Source: Colias croceus (lineage: Eukaryota > Arthropoda > Insecta > Lepidoptera > Pieridae). Taken from it: a stretch of DNA of 64,000 nt. A program made the translations under genes and the position numbers. Below are positions 1 to 12,600 of the stretch, piece by piece (the first letter of the stretch is position 1; the number at the start of each line of letters is the position of its first letter). The notes beneath the pieces are model-generated. The model saw only the letters and a list, made by a program, of their open reading frames with translations. It did no database searches and had not been told where the DNA came from. Where the stretch lies: NCBI RefSeq assembly GCF_905220415.1, contig NC_059554.1, positions 5,357,001-5,421,000 of the forward strand, written 5' to 3'.

Positions 1-513
1 TCCTAAAGCGAACCTACATTAATTCAGTGATTTGTTATTTCAGTGACATCGTTAAAATCCACTATATAGCCTTAAATTAAAGGTGCAATAGCTTAGACTA
101 TTCTATTTAATCTCCCTAAGCGCAGTCAGTTCCAATTGATCTACAAAAGGTACAAATAAATAACTAGCAAGTGAAAGTACTTACATACAAACATTCTAAC
201 ACTATTGATTTGTATATTGTTATAAAACGAAAGTGCAGGTACCCTATGTGGATGGTAAGCGTATCCGATAAATATCCTACCTTGTATATAGAGGCGGCGG
301 GCTTTGCCCCATTCTTATATAATAGACACAAATAGTACTCCAATTTACGAAGACACGCCTATCATTTGCAAGCATACAACATTAAGGTAAACAATGATTA
401 TTATTGTTCTGTATGGCTGAAAAAATGTCAAATGTCGCAATGAGTGAATGGTTTCTATTCTCTGTAGTAAGCAAATGACGCAGGCGCGTCAACGTAAAAA
501 GCAACTCAGATCT

Positions 514-706
514 GTGTGCCTAGTGCGAGTTTTCATCGAGTACGAAACGTTACTATCGCGTTTGCGTCACAGCCGAATTAGTATGGGAAATCGAACAGCG
601 CCCCTAGCGGACGTATGGGGAAGCTTTTATTCCCCATACAAATTTCGCTGTGACGCAGACGCGATAGTAACGTTTCGTACTCGATGAAAACTCGCACTAG
701 GCACAC
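514..706. repeat. 193-bp hairpin MITE
   Basis: Arms of about 77 bp, from GTGTGCCTAGTGCGAGTTTT at the left to its complement ending at 706, separated by a loop of about 40 bp. The 79-codon frame across it (448-687) is a by-product of the repeat and starts at a codon with no gene context. Confidence 0.8.
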
Positions 707-2004
707 TGTGCAACTACTAGTACTAGTCGATAGTAAAAAATATGACCATTAAATATACTGAATTAAGCGAATATTCTAATTTAAATCATCGGTAAAGTTA
801 TTCTATGGTATCAAATAAATGTTGTTCCTATAAGTGATGTGATATTGTCGATACAAATGAGCGTATATGTAGTATGTACTAATGCTCACCTACAAAAATA
901 TACATTAAAATAGTATAGGTAAAGCAAATATTACAAAAGGTTAGTCAATCGGACACATCCTGTCCAATTATTAAGTCCATTATTAAGTCCATGTATTAAG
1001 ACAGTAATGTTTTTGGTTTGGCAAAACAATCTTTTAAAAAATAATTACAACCGAAGAATAATCTACTTTATTCACAAAAAATTTCGAACTACAAAATGAT
1101 GTCCAAAATTTCTTAAATTACAAGTATTCCAATAACTTAACATAATGTACTTTCGAGTTTCGAATTCCAATAAATATGAAAGTGTTCTATCACTTCGACA
1201 TTAATCACAATAATTACTTATTAGGAACATAACGTTATCTACAAAAATATTTCATTTGGTTCAATTAGTCAATTTTAAGGGGAAACAATAATGTTACTAA
1301 ATGTGTCGTTCCTTACCTAACTTTCCCAAACCAGTTAAGTCATGCATCAATCTAATAAAATTTATGAACTCTGCGTTAGTGAATATAAAATAACATAATG
1401 GTAAAATAAGTATGTTGCAAGACACCGCAATATATTATGTTGATGTATGAATCATATAAATTTATGTACATAATATATCCAAATCTATTAATTGGAGAAA
1501 CAAGAAAATCAACCAAAAAGAACTGATCTATGGGCATTTTAAACTAAGTTGATTAATCAAACCCAAAATGATAAGAGTTCAAAATCTACATGCAATGAAA
1601 TTTTACTATAGCATTGAAAAAGATTAGCTTATAGCCATGCTGATGGGCAGTTAACATTTTGGTAGAAAACTTTAATACAGGATCAAGTAAATGTGTATTT
1701 TCCGTGTGCATACATATAAAAACTATAGTTGTGAGTATGAATATGTAAAATAGATAGACAGATAATGGGTATAACTACACAATACAGTCACATAAGTCAT
1801 ATTCGGGAAGGCTACGTGATTAAAATTAGTTCCCTTTATACGTAAGAGCTTTATATGAATACAATCGACCCTATTACTTCATTTAACATAATTCTGAAAC
1901 TTTAGGAATCTGGACTTTTGTTAATTGATGGATATTCTTTACTATAATATATGATGTTACATATTATGTATATTGTAAAACTGACATGATTAAAAAGAGC
2001 AACT

Positions 2005-2150
2005 ATGGAGTTTCTTGCCGGTTCTTCTCCGTAGATACTGCTTTCCGAATCGGTGGTAAATGTTAAAAATATGTACCTAGTGACGTTTCAAAAGTGCTTC
2101 TAGAAGAAGTCTAATTGAATAAATAAATGTTTGAGTTTGGAGTTTATATA
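2005..2150 (+). repeat. Dispersed lepidopteran repeat tail
   Basis: Contains TTGCCGGTTCTTCTC, then CTGCTTTCCGAATCGGTGGT, ending in a GAATAAATAAATG run. This wording recurs in many lepidopteran genomes and is likely the 3' end of a retroelement. Recognised from memory of such sequences, not from a search. Confidence 0.5.
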
Positions 2151-3635
2151 AAAAAAAATCGTCCATTAAAACCGTCTACAATCCAATGACCTTGAAATCC
2201 ACATAGATATTATTCGCATATAGCACTTCATTCATACTAAACAGTAACACGACAGACGGAAGATTGAAGAACACGACATAACAACGCGAACCCTTACCTA
2301 AACCAGCTATTTGTAATAATTTCACGAAGATACCATAAACTCAACTTATCATACAACTTTTTTCAACTATTTTATCAATACGAAAGATACATAGAGCGAA
2401 TTTCGCCAAACGAAGTTATTCGAAACGAAATACCAACTTATAAGAACAAATGAACGAGACAGATAGTATATTTGCTTTGAGAGACAGATATTATATTAGT
2501 AAGAGCCAGTTAATCAAGCAATGCAATATAGATCATAACATCTGATTCTTTCTTTTGCTTTTAATTATATGAGATGGCAATACAAATACATTTAGTTCGA
2601 ATAGCTTATATATATAGGGAAATATTATTAATTCAATGTTAATTAATTAATTAACCTTTTAGTAATTAAAAATATTTTTCGTTCTTCGTGAAACTACTAC
2701 ACAACACGCAACCTCAATCGGAGCCAATACAACAACAACACTTCAAAATTTCTACAACTACCATTCTAAGCGAGGACCGACAAATTTTTATAAATACTTT
2801 AGAATAACTCGAAATGTTAGTTTAGTTTAAAATTACACTTAATGTGTATAGATATTTTATTGTTTATTCTTAATTATTGCTTCGTTTCACTTATTCGTGT
2901 TCATGTTGGAATAAATCACTTGAAAAATGATAAAAAATCCGAGAAATATTCTCTTACGTGAAGTTAATATAAAATATTATAATAGTAACCAATCACGTCA
3001 GAAATGTTTACAGTAATTATTTAGTATGAAAATTTAAATTAATAGTACTAAAATTCCCAATTAAGTAACCCTTAAATGATAATAAACTAACTAAAAAATA
3101 TAACCGAAATTTGATCGAATTCGTTAAAAAATGCAAAATCTACACCCAGCCAAATAAGCCCCATAATAATAATACTGTTTTCGGTTTACACAAATTTAGA
3201 AATTTTGTGACGTAAAAACGTGAATATGTACAACTTAAAAGATAAAAAATAAAAATAATCATGTCAATAAAAACAAAGAATGACTCCTAACAACAGGAAG
3301 ATAATAGATCCGAAGTTAATTTTTACTGACATGATTCGGATCAACGCAATTCTTAAAATTAAAATTGAATTTTATGCTCTTTGTCATTGAGTATATTTTT
3401 GAATGAATAATAAAATCAAAGTCGTGGAGAAAACTAACTTATTGTTCTAAGAATAAGGTCGATATTTGCGTTGACCCTAAAGAATTTATCGGTACTCTCT
3501 TACCTACATATACCAACTACTGCTTACCAAACGTTTCAGGCTACGAACACTTGAAATATTTCACTAACCCACCAAATTAAAGCATAAATTCCAACTTCAC
3601 ATCACGTAAACAAATTTGTTCCTAAATTATTAGAG

Positions 3636-3641
3636 TTTATT
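3636..3641 (-). terminator. Poly(A) signal of the INO80D-like gene
   Basis: AATAAA on the minus strand, about 33 nt past the stop codon at 3674. This implies a very short 3' UTR. Other AATAAA copies further left could be used instead. Confidence 0.4.
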
Positions 3642-3673
3642 TTAAAATGAAAGAGACGGTTATTATATTTATG

Positions 3674-6600
3674 TTATGAGGGCGCGCTCGATGGCTCCAT
3701 GCTCACTGCGGTTACTTGCATCTGGAATAATACACAATATATTTTTTTAAATTCCTCCTCCTCGTGATTTAATCTAGCTTTTATTGTACAGAAAAAAAAA
3801 ATCTGCTGCTAGGGTTAATCAACATTTCTTAAAGCTTGACTCGATCGAATTCATTCATTTATTATGTTTAATCCGTTAATTCCAATCATATATACCTATG
3901 AAACAATTTTTCAGCACCTATATCGGAGAAGCACAAGCCTACGAAGGCAACATAAGAATCCATTTTTTTTGCTTGATTCTTTTTTTAAATCTATTAAACC
4001 TTAATTATTATCTTATTTTGAAAAACTACCTTATTCCTCGGTGATTGTGAGAAAACACATTCGGGCATGTCAAGAGCACGCTCGTCCAATACGGCTTCTA
4101 GTGCCGCCGCAAGTTCTGAGCTTTCGGCAAATGTACTGCCGCTTTCCGCTATACAAAAATACATATAGTTGTGGTCATATAATTAAGAACGATTTGAAGT
4201 ACTAGAAATTTTTATTTAAATAATGTCATACACAGAGATGTGCACCTTCTGAGAAGCAACTAGTTATGTCATTAAATAGCCACATTAATAGAGCAACTAA
4301 GTTAAAGAATAAATAATAAAATCGCCAACAATTTTTTTTCAAAAATAATTTATTTTACCAAAGCAACACATTCAAATAACAGTGAAGCTGGACAAATAAT
4401 TAAGAACGATTAATTTATCTGCTCGGGAATTGTTTTGTATGACACTTTCATTTAAAAAATTACAATAATACGTTGCGCGAAAAACTTATAAAGCAAGTTT
4501 ATACATTTTTAACTAAAATTAATATTTAATAGCATGTCCACGGCTTTTAATTACTGCTTTACACCGGCGAGGCATTGACTCTATTAATTTTTGACATTTT
4601 TCTAGAGAAATAGAGTTCCATTCTTGTAAGAAAACGTCGTACAGCTCACTTAAATTTCGACACTGTATTTGAAACCTTTTTCTTTACTTCGAACCACAGA
4701 TTCTCTATTGGGTTTAGGTCAGGGCTTTTAGCTGGCCAGGCCAAAACAGAAACTGACAGCGCTGTTAGAAATTCCTTTAGAGTGTGTGTGCAGTGTGCTT
4801 TGGATCATTGTCATGCTGGAATGTCTAAATAACCGGTAGAACTTCTTCAGCATAAGATAACATTGTTTCTTCCAGCATAATTTTGTATTGGAATTGATCC
4901 ATGTTACCTTCTATCAACTTTACAGGTCCAATACCATGTCCAGAAAAGCACCCCCAAATTTTCACATTTCCACCACCTTGCTTTAATGTAACTTTCGTAT
5001 ACTTAGGGTCGAATTTTGTATTCGGAGGACGTCGAACATAACGTTTTCCATCGGAACATACTCTGTTTATTTTCGTTTCGTCAGAGAAAAGTACATTTTT
5101 CCAATGTCGCACAGTCCAATTTTCATATTTTCTTGCAAATCTAAGCCTGTGACAAAGTTTCAACATGGGTACTTTTCTTGCTATCCGACCATGCAATTTT
5201 TCTTCTACCAAACGTCTTCAAATACTGCGTGCTGAGATTGCTGAAGGGTTATTTTCCCCGAAATATTCTTTTCTGAGCTCATTGGACCCTTTAAAAGAAT
5301 TTGTTTCGCCATACGGACGATGTTTCGGTCATCTCGAGGAGTTGTTTTTCTCTGTCTTAGCATACGTGGGACATCCGATGTTGTTTTATACGTATCAAAA
5401 TGCCTTATGGCGTGGAAAACCATAGTTTTTGAACATTGCAGATGGTCAGCTACCTTTTTATAAGACCAATTCTTCCCGCGAAGTTTTATTGTAACTTCCC
5501 TAGTAGATTTATCACAACTTTTATTTTTTTAATAAGAAGTAATCACTTTTAATCTTTTGCAACACTAAATGGCACCAAAATTATACAAACAGTAACCTAC
5601 AACCACAAATCGAGTCGAGTTTTCTCAATTCCAATTTGAATAAAAGTATAAACTGTTTAGCGTTCTTAATTATGTGACCAGCCAGTAAATTGGAATACAA
5701 TGTTTAGAAGTAGTGTAAAAAGTTTGTCTATTAATTTTTAGGCTAATCACGTGTATTAATAAATACAGTGATTTGTTGGAAAAGTATTTCGATATCGAGA
5801 AAAATAAAAATAATTATATGAAATTAGTCATCTTAGTCTGAAAAAATCTTCCCTTTGTATCAGCGTTCTTAATTATATGACCACCACTGTATGTATTATA
5901 ATTTAATAAAACATTACCAAAAAATCAATTATTAGTTAATGTTATAAAATTATAGTTAGACATGTAGTGTGGTAGTTAAAAACTGAAGAAAAAAATCTTG
6001 AATTTTTCAATTAGTATTTCTTTTTTTTGTGCAAAAAATATCAAAAAATTTTATGATAACAATACATAATTACCACCACACCGAACGAACTTAGAAAAAC
6101 ACAGCAATAATTATCTTTCTTCCCAAGTGTAATATTTGTAAATTATCTAAACTTTTAAACAACTAAATACATAAGTTCATAAATACCTTGGTTAAAAAAC
6201 TCCGTGAACGCCTCATCAGGTATCTGACTCAAAACCGAAGGATCCAGAATGTCATCGGGCGGCACGTGACCCACTTCTATAATAAAGAAAAAAAAAATTG
6301 CGTTTAGAAATATGATTTGATTAAAACAAATGAACAATAGTGAATAAACAAAATGATTTTCGTAAACGTCAATGTAAAAAGTAGTTTTTAACGACACACC
6401 TAAATACCGAACTAACAAGAATATTTTAATTTGTTATGTGTAAAACCACTGCAAAAATATTGTTTACAAATGGTACATCTCAAACTTATCGTAGCAATAT
6501 TTTTGATACAAATAATGATAACTTACCAAGCTCCCCAGAATTATTTGTCATGTATTCGCTCTCACTGAGACCGCCGACCACCGTGTCTTCAGAACTGTCG

Positions 6601-9600
6601 TATGATGAATTCGAGCAAGCGTTTATTTCTGAAATATTCATTATAAAACTGTCTTTAAAACGCATTTAGTGTGTTAGTTTAATTTTACTACAAGTTCAAA
6701 TTAGGCATATAAAGAGAAATACAGAAAACATACATTTCAAGATTCCACACACACAAAGAAGTGAATTAAGCTAAGAAATAATAAATACAGCTAGCTGATA
6801 AATATAAAAAAAAATATATCTTGAACAAAATGAAATAATAGTATTGTCACTTATCCTTGATAAATTACAAATTTTGAATAAAACATACAAACATACGCGT
6901 GTAAAAAAGAGATGGAAAGTGTCTTTATTTTGATATTAAGTGGACTTGAGTAGTAACATCTATTAATTATGTTTGCGTGTAGAAGCGTTTAATTTCAATT
7001 CAATGCATAAGGAATTAGGAAACGCAACTAGCGGAAAGAATTGTAAATTTTCTTTTCCTAGATATGACATAGTTTCTTGTAACTTTCGATTATGAAAATT
7101 TCGATTCCATTCCCGATAATAGTAACTTATAATAATTGATACTATACCCCTCATAGGAAGCCCGTGTCCCAGCAGTGAGAATGTACATATATGGGCTGAT
7201 GATGATGATAATATTATTTGTCTATAGCTATTAGATACGAAATTGCCTAATGATCTGTCTGTCTATGTTGAGTTGGTAGACTGGGTCAGTATAAAAAATT
7301 GTATTAATCGTCCTTATATCATCGTATAAATAAATAAACTTATAAGCGCACACAATGATATTTTCACCATATCATTGTGTGCGCTTTTTATGATATTATT
7401 GTGTTGGCTTTTATTATATCATCATATGAGTTTTTTATCATGTCATCATGTGACCTTTACAATCTTATTACCTTTACAATGAAGGCTTTTCATCATAGGA
7501 GCGTAGCTACTACGAATCAGCCGTATAAATTAGGTATAGGGTGGACACATGGGCCCCTTACGTGAGTGTATAGAAGAACTTAGTTTAAAAATTGAAACCT
7601 TCATCTAAAAAAAGCAACAAAAATATTGAAGTTGTCCTACAAACTTTATACCAAAAAAAAAATTATACGGGTCTCGTTCATCACGAAACGCCGCTGCTTT
7701 TCATTCTGTAATTGAGTGAGCTTTTTATCATCTAACGTACCTGACAGGCTCTGCGTGTGCACGGGCGGCCGCTTGGGCACGAGTGAGTGAGCTTTTCATC
7801 AGTTACATACCTGACAGGCTCTGCGTGTGCACGGGCGGCCGCTTGGGCACGAGTGAGTGAGCTTTTCATCAGTTATATACCTGACAGGCTCTGCGTGTGC
7901 ACGGGCGGCCGCTTGGGCACGAGTGAGTGAGCTTTTCATCAGTTACATACCTGACAGGCTCTGCGTGTGCACGGGCGGCCGCTTGGGCACGAGTGAGTGA
8001 GCTTTTCATCAGTTACATACCTGACAGGCTCTGCGTATGCACGGGCGGCCGCTTGGGCACGAGTGAGTGAGCATTTCATCAGTTACATACCTGACAGGCT
8101 CTGCGTGTGCACGGGCGGCCGCTTGGGCACGAGTGAGTGAGCTTTTCATTAGTTACATACCTGACAGGCTCTGCGTGTGCACGGGCGGCCGCTTGGGCAC
8201 GAGTGAGTGAGCTTTTCATCAGTTACATACCTGACAGGCTCTGCGTGTGCACGGGCGGCCGCTTGGGCACGAGTGAGTGAGCTTTTCATCAGTTACATAC
8301 CTGACAGGCTCTGCGTGTGCACGGGCGGCCGCTTGGGCACGAGTGAGTGAGCTTTTCATCAGTTACATACCTGACAGGCTCTGCGTGTGCACGGGAGGCC
8401 GCTTGGGCACAAGCCTGCGGCGCCGCTTGGGCTTGCGCGGCGGGCGCGGCGGCCGCGCGAGCCGGTTGCCCGCCCACACGCGCTTGCGTGCCGCTTTCTG
8501 TGGACGCCCCTCGCGGTTCAGGAGCTCGTAGTTGTCCTGTGGGATTGCAATAGAGATCTTTTAATGTTTTGTGATATAACTTCCTACTAATATTATAAAT
8601 GCGAAAGTTTGTATGGATGTATGGATGTTTGTTACTCTTTCACGTTAAAACTACTGAACCGATTACAATGAAATTTAGCACACACATAAGAGGGTAACTT
8701 GGATTAACACATAGGATAGTTTTTATCCCGGAAATCCCACGGGAACGGGAACTATACGGGTTTTCCTTTGCAAACGCGGGCGAAGCCGCGGACGGAAATC
8801 TAGTATGTAATACATTCAAAAAGTAAACATCTACTACACCTTTTGCACTGAAATTTTCAACTACCCACAATATAATAATAACCGTGCAAATATTTAGGTA
8901 TATTTATACAAAATAAAGCTTGAAAGTAGTAATAACAGAAATATGACTAAGTTTTTTAATAGAAAACGAGCGCTTGGTCGTATATCCTCTGTGCTGGATA
9001 CCTTCGCCTCATACACAGAAAGCTCATTATCCACTGACCCGCTTCCACGCGTGCTCCGGGCAGAGCGGTGTCTGCTCCTGCAGCGGCAGCAGCGGCTGCT
9101 TGCAGCGCTCGCCGCCCGCGAACACGGCCGCGCACGCCGCGTACAGCCGCTGCTCGGGCGCCAGCGTCACGTGCGCGAGGCAGTAGCGCCCGCACGGCAG
9201 CGGCGTTTCGCTGCACTTCTCCTCTGCGCACATACTGGAAGCGTTCGCGTCGAGCTTGCTGCTCTCGCCGCCTGACCACCCACTTGCTCTGTATACAAGT
9301 TGTTATTTTAACCCATTGAGCCCCCAGCGGCCCGATCGGTCCACGACACAATAGATTTTCTATTGTGTCTGTGATTCCGGGGGCTGAGTTTTATTTTTTT
9401 TTAAGTTGTTATAAAAATGTACTTATTTACATGACAGGTTAATAAACTATTATAACAATAAATCATCGATCAGAAGACAATAGATTTATAAGTATATTTT
9501 GATATAGTTTTTGTTACTTAGAAACATGTCCAGAAGTATAAATTAAAACTATTGTCTTGTAAATGGGTTTTGGTAAGTGACAAATAAATTATTAATGAAG

Positions 9601-12600
9601 ATTTGTCAATAGGCCAGAGGATAAATAAAATTATGTATGTAGTTATGTTTTGCGGCAACTATACTTGCCTCAGTTTTCTGCGCTCTTGTAATGATAACGT
9701 TGAAGACATACCACGCATCGCCAATAAATGATTCATAGTTTGTTGTGGAAGACGGCAAGAACTTTTTCCATTCAGTTGTTTCTGTAATTATTATAAACTT
9801 TTAATAATACCTCAAAAAATTACATTTTTATTAATAAGTAGTGAATAATGTCCTATCATTACCATCATGAATACAGTAATGTAACTCTTATTTACTAATA
9901 AAAAAAAATCTGAAATTAGAAGATTACAAAATTACCTTAATCTTCCAAACTAAGATGCATTACCTTTATAAGGGTAGCCAAAGCTTTATGCTCATTATGT
10001 TTCTTAGTCAAGTGCATGCTGGTAGCCGTTCTCATGACGTGTCTCCTCATGGCCGCCCTCCGTAACTCCAGTCGTGCGCTACGGGACTCCGCTGCACTTT
10101 CTTCTACACATACCGGACCGGAGGCAGATTCTAAAAATATATTAAATTCTAAATATTTGAGATTTAAAATCATTACCATTTCCTATCAAGAGATAAAGAC
10201 AGGATTCATCCCTCTCCATCCAAAATAAATAGGTTATAATTTGTTTTAATTTTAGCAGTAAAAATTGTAATGTTGCCAATAAATTACAAAATTATATTCT
10301 AAACATTTATTATTATAGTACGAGATCCGGCTGCAGGATTAGTGCGTTCATCGGTTTTTTGCTGAAAACCGAATTTTTATGTATATTTATAATTAGGAGA
10401 ATATATATCGACTAGGTTGCCAGTCAAAATTTGGCCGCAAGCATGTTTAATTAAAATTTTTCTAATCGATTTTTGGGAAAAAAATTCATTCACTTGTTTT
10501 TTGAATAAAATGTAGTCTACATCACGGCAAATGATATAAAGATTCAAAAAAATCACGGTTGCCGTTTTTCACCTGGCCGCAACATCTTGGTAGCCTGGTG
10601 CAAACAGGTATGATTTCGATTCATTTTTACGTTCATAACGTACATTTATGAATCATATATCAAATTAAAGCTAATTTTTTTCTATTTATTATCATATATG
10701 GTTGCCTAATTAAATCCGGCCGCAAATAATGGTTGCCGGCTGTTAAAAATTATACACCGACGCATTCGCGTGCGGCAGCGAAACAACGAGAAAAAGAGAG
10801 GATCGGCTGTTAATTATATTAAATCAATATTACTTTTTAAATTTGTCATTTTGAAAAGGACGACATATTTTCTTTCACTCAACCTTAAATATTCAACATC
10901 TTTAACAGCCGGCAACCCTTATTTGCGGCCGGATTTAATTAGGCAACCGTATATGATAATAAATAGAAAAAAATTAGCTTTAATTTGATATATGATTCAT
11001 AAATGTACGTTAAGAACGTAAAAATGAATCGAAATCATACCTGTTTGCACCAGGCTGCCAAGATGTTGCGGCCAGGTGAAAAGCGGCAACCGTGATTTTT
11101 TTGAATCTTTATATCATTTGCCGTGATGTAGACTACATTTTATTCAAAAAAACAAGTGAACGAATTTTTTTCCCAAAAATCGATTAGAAAAATTTTAATT
11201 AAACATGCTTGCGGCCAAATTTTGACTGGCAACCTAGTCGATATATATTCTCCTAATTATAAATATACATAAAAATTCGGTTTTCAGCAAAAAACCGATG
11301 AACGCACTAATCCTGCAGCCGGATCTTAGACTATTAGTTGTTAATTACAATTGTACCTGTAATTATTTTTTATTTTTGAAACTCGATAAAATAAATGAAA
11401 ATAAATATTTTATAAACTTAACATATGGATAATTCAATAAATAAAGACGTCTGAAAAGACACATTGTGTTTAAAATGTTTTCAATAACACATAGAATTAC
11501 TGAGTAATAGTACAACATTGGCAAGAGGTTAAAAGTTCATTGCATTTAGATACTTTGTGCAATAAAATAGACTTGCATTCTTAATCTTATTATACTTTAG
11601 CTGTATGACATTGCACAAAGTGAATGTTGCATTTACTTTTACATTTATATTATTTTAAAATAGCCCGATTTGAATGTTACTCTATTACATTTATATTAAA
11701 GGTATAATTTTATGTATAATAAAAAAATAAATACCATTTCTATTTAAACTAACTACATCACAATAAAAATGTACCAAAATCGGGCATATTGTCATCATCG
11801 CTGCTGCTACTCTCAAGCTGTCTGAACGGATTCCACTTCTGTGCGTCCAAAGGTCCACATTGAAATAACTCTTCATCGGGCGCGTGCCACGTCTTTATTG
11901 GCACTACTAATGCTCTACACTGTGTTGGTATCCGTTGTAGCGCCTCATGCATGATCGGCCCTCTACCCTTTTTTACTTTCGCCTGTGATGGTTTAACTGA
12001 AAGAGATATGTAATTTACTTGTAAAGACAATGTAACGGATTCTTGGTAGTTTTTTCTTTATAAAAACAACCTGTAAATAGAATGTATGTATGAATACCTT
12101 ACAAAATAATAAGTTTATATAAATTTTTTTACTCTCGATTTCAATTATATTTGAGTAAAGATGTTGAGATAGTTATTTTATTTTTTGTAAACTAATTCTT
12201 AATCAATTCTTTTAATTTTGACAAGAATTCATAGTGAAACTAACCTGTTGATGGTTTTTTGGGAGCAGGTGTAGGTTTAACAGGTGCAACAATAGGTTCA
12301 GTCTTAACGGCTCCCATTTGGCATTCAGTTAAACATTGCTCTCGCTTGAAAACATCTAGAAATGTCTCCTGCCCACCCTTACCCACTGAAGTTGTCTTTT
12401 CATTGCTTATATTACTGTTAGTAATACTGACTTTACCAGTCTGTGATATTGAATGACCCTTTGGGCTATGAACACTTGGCCGTCTAATCGCAGTGACATT
12501 GGCTTGATTCGTACAATTGATTTGATTCTTCTTTACTTTGGTATTTATAGCCTTACTATTAACTAACTTGTTTTCTGTACTAGTTATGTTCAGTTCATAA

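Larger units (their letters stand above)
1..3673. other. AT-rich intergenic DNA
   Basis: No exon was found on either strand apart from the end of the INO80D-like gene. It contains the hairpin at 514-706 and the repeat tail at about 2000-2150. The rest is unassigned AT-rich sequence. Confidence 0.6.

Noticed and set aside
448..687. 79-codon frame on the plus strand
   Set aside because: It runs across both arms of a hairpin MITE and has no gene context.
7741..8410. CRISPR array
   Set aside because: The units are contiguous 70-bp tandem copies with no unique spacers, in an animal genome.
8277..8590. Several overlapping frames on both strands
   Set aside because: They arise from the 70-bp minisatellite and the GC-rich exon in wrong frames.
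8943..9351. Long arginine/alanine-rich frames on both strands
   Set aside because: They are shadows of the GC-rich zinc-module exon 9288-9039, whose frame is fixed by splice phase and cysteine pattern.
10770..10988. 72-codon frame in the palindrome
   Set aside because: It crosses the spacer and one arm of the inverted repeat; no family or codon signal.
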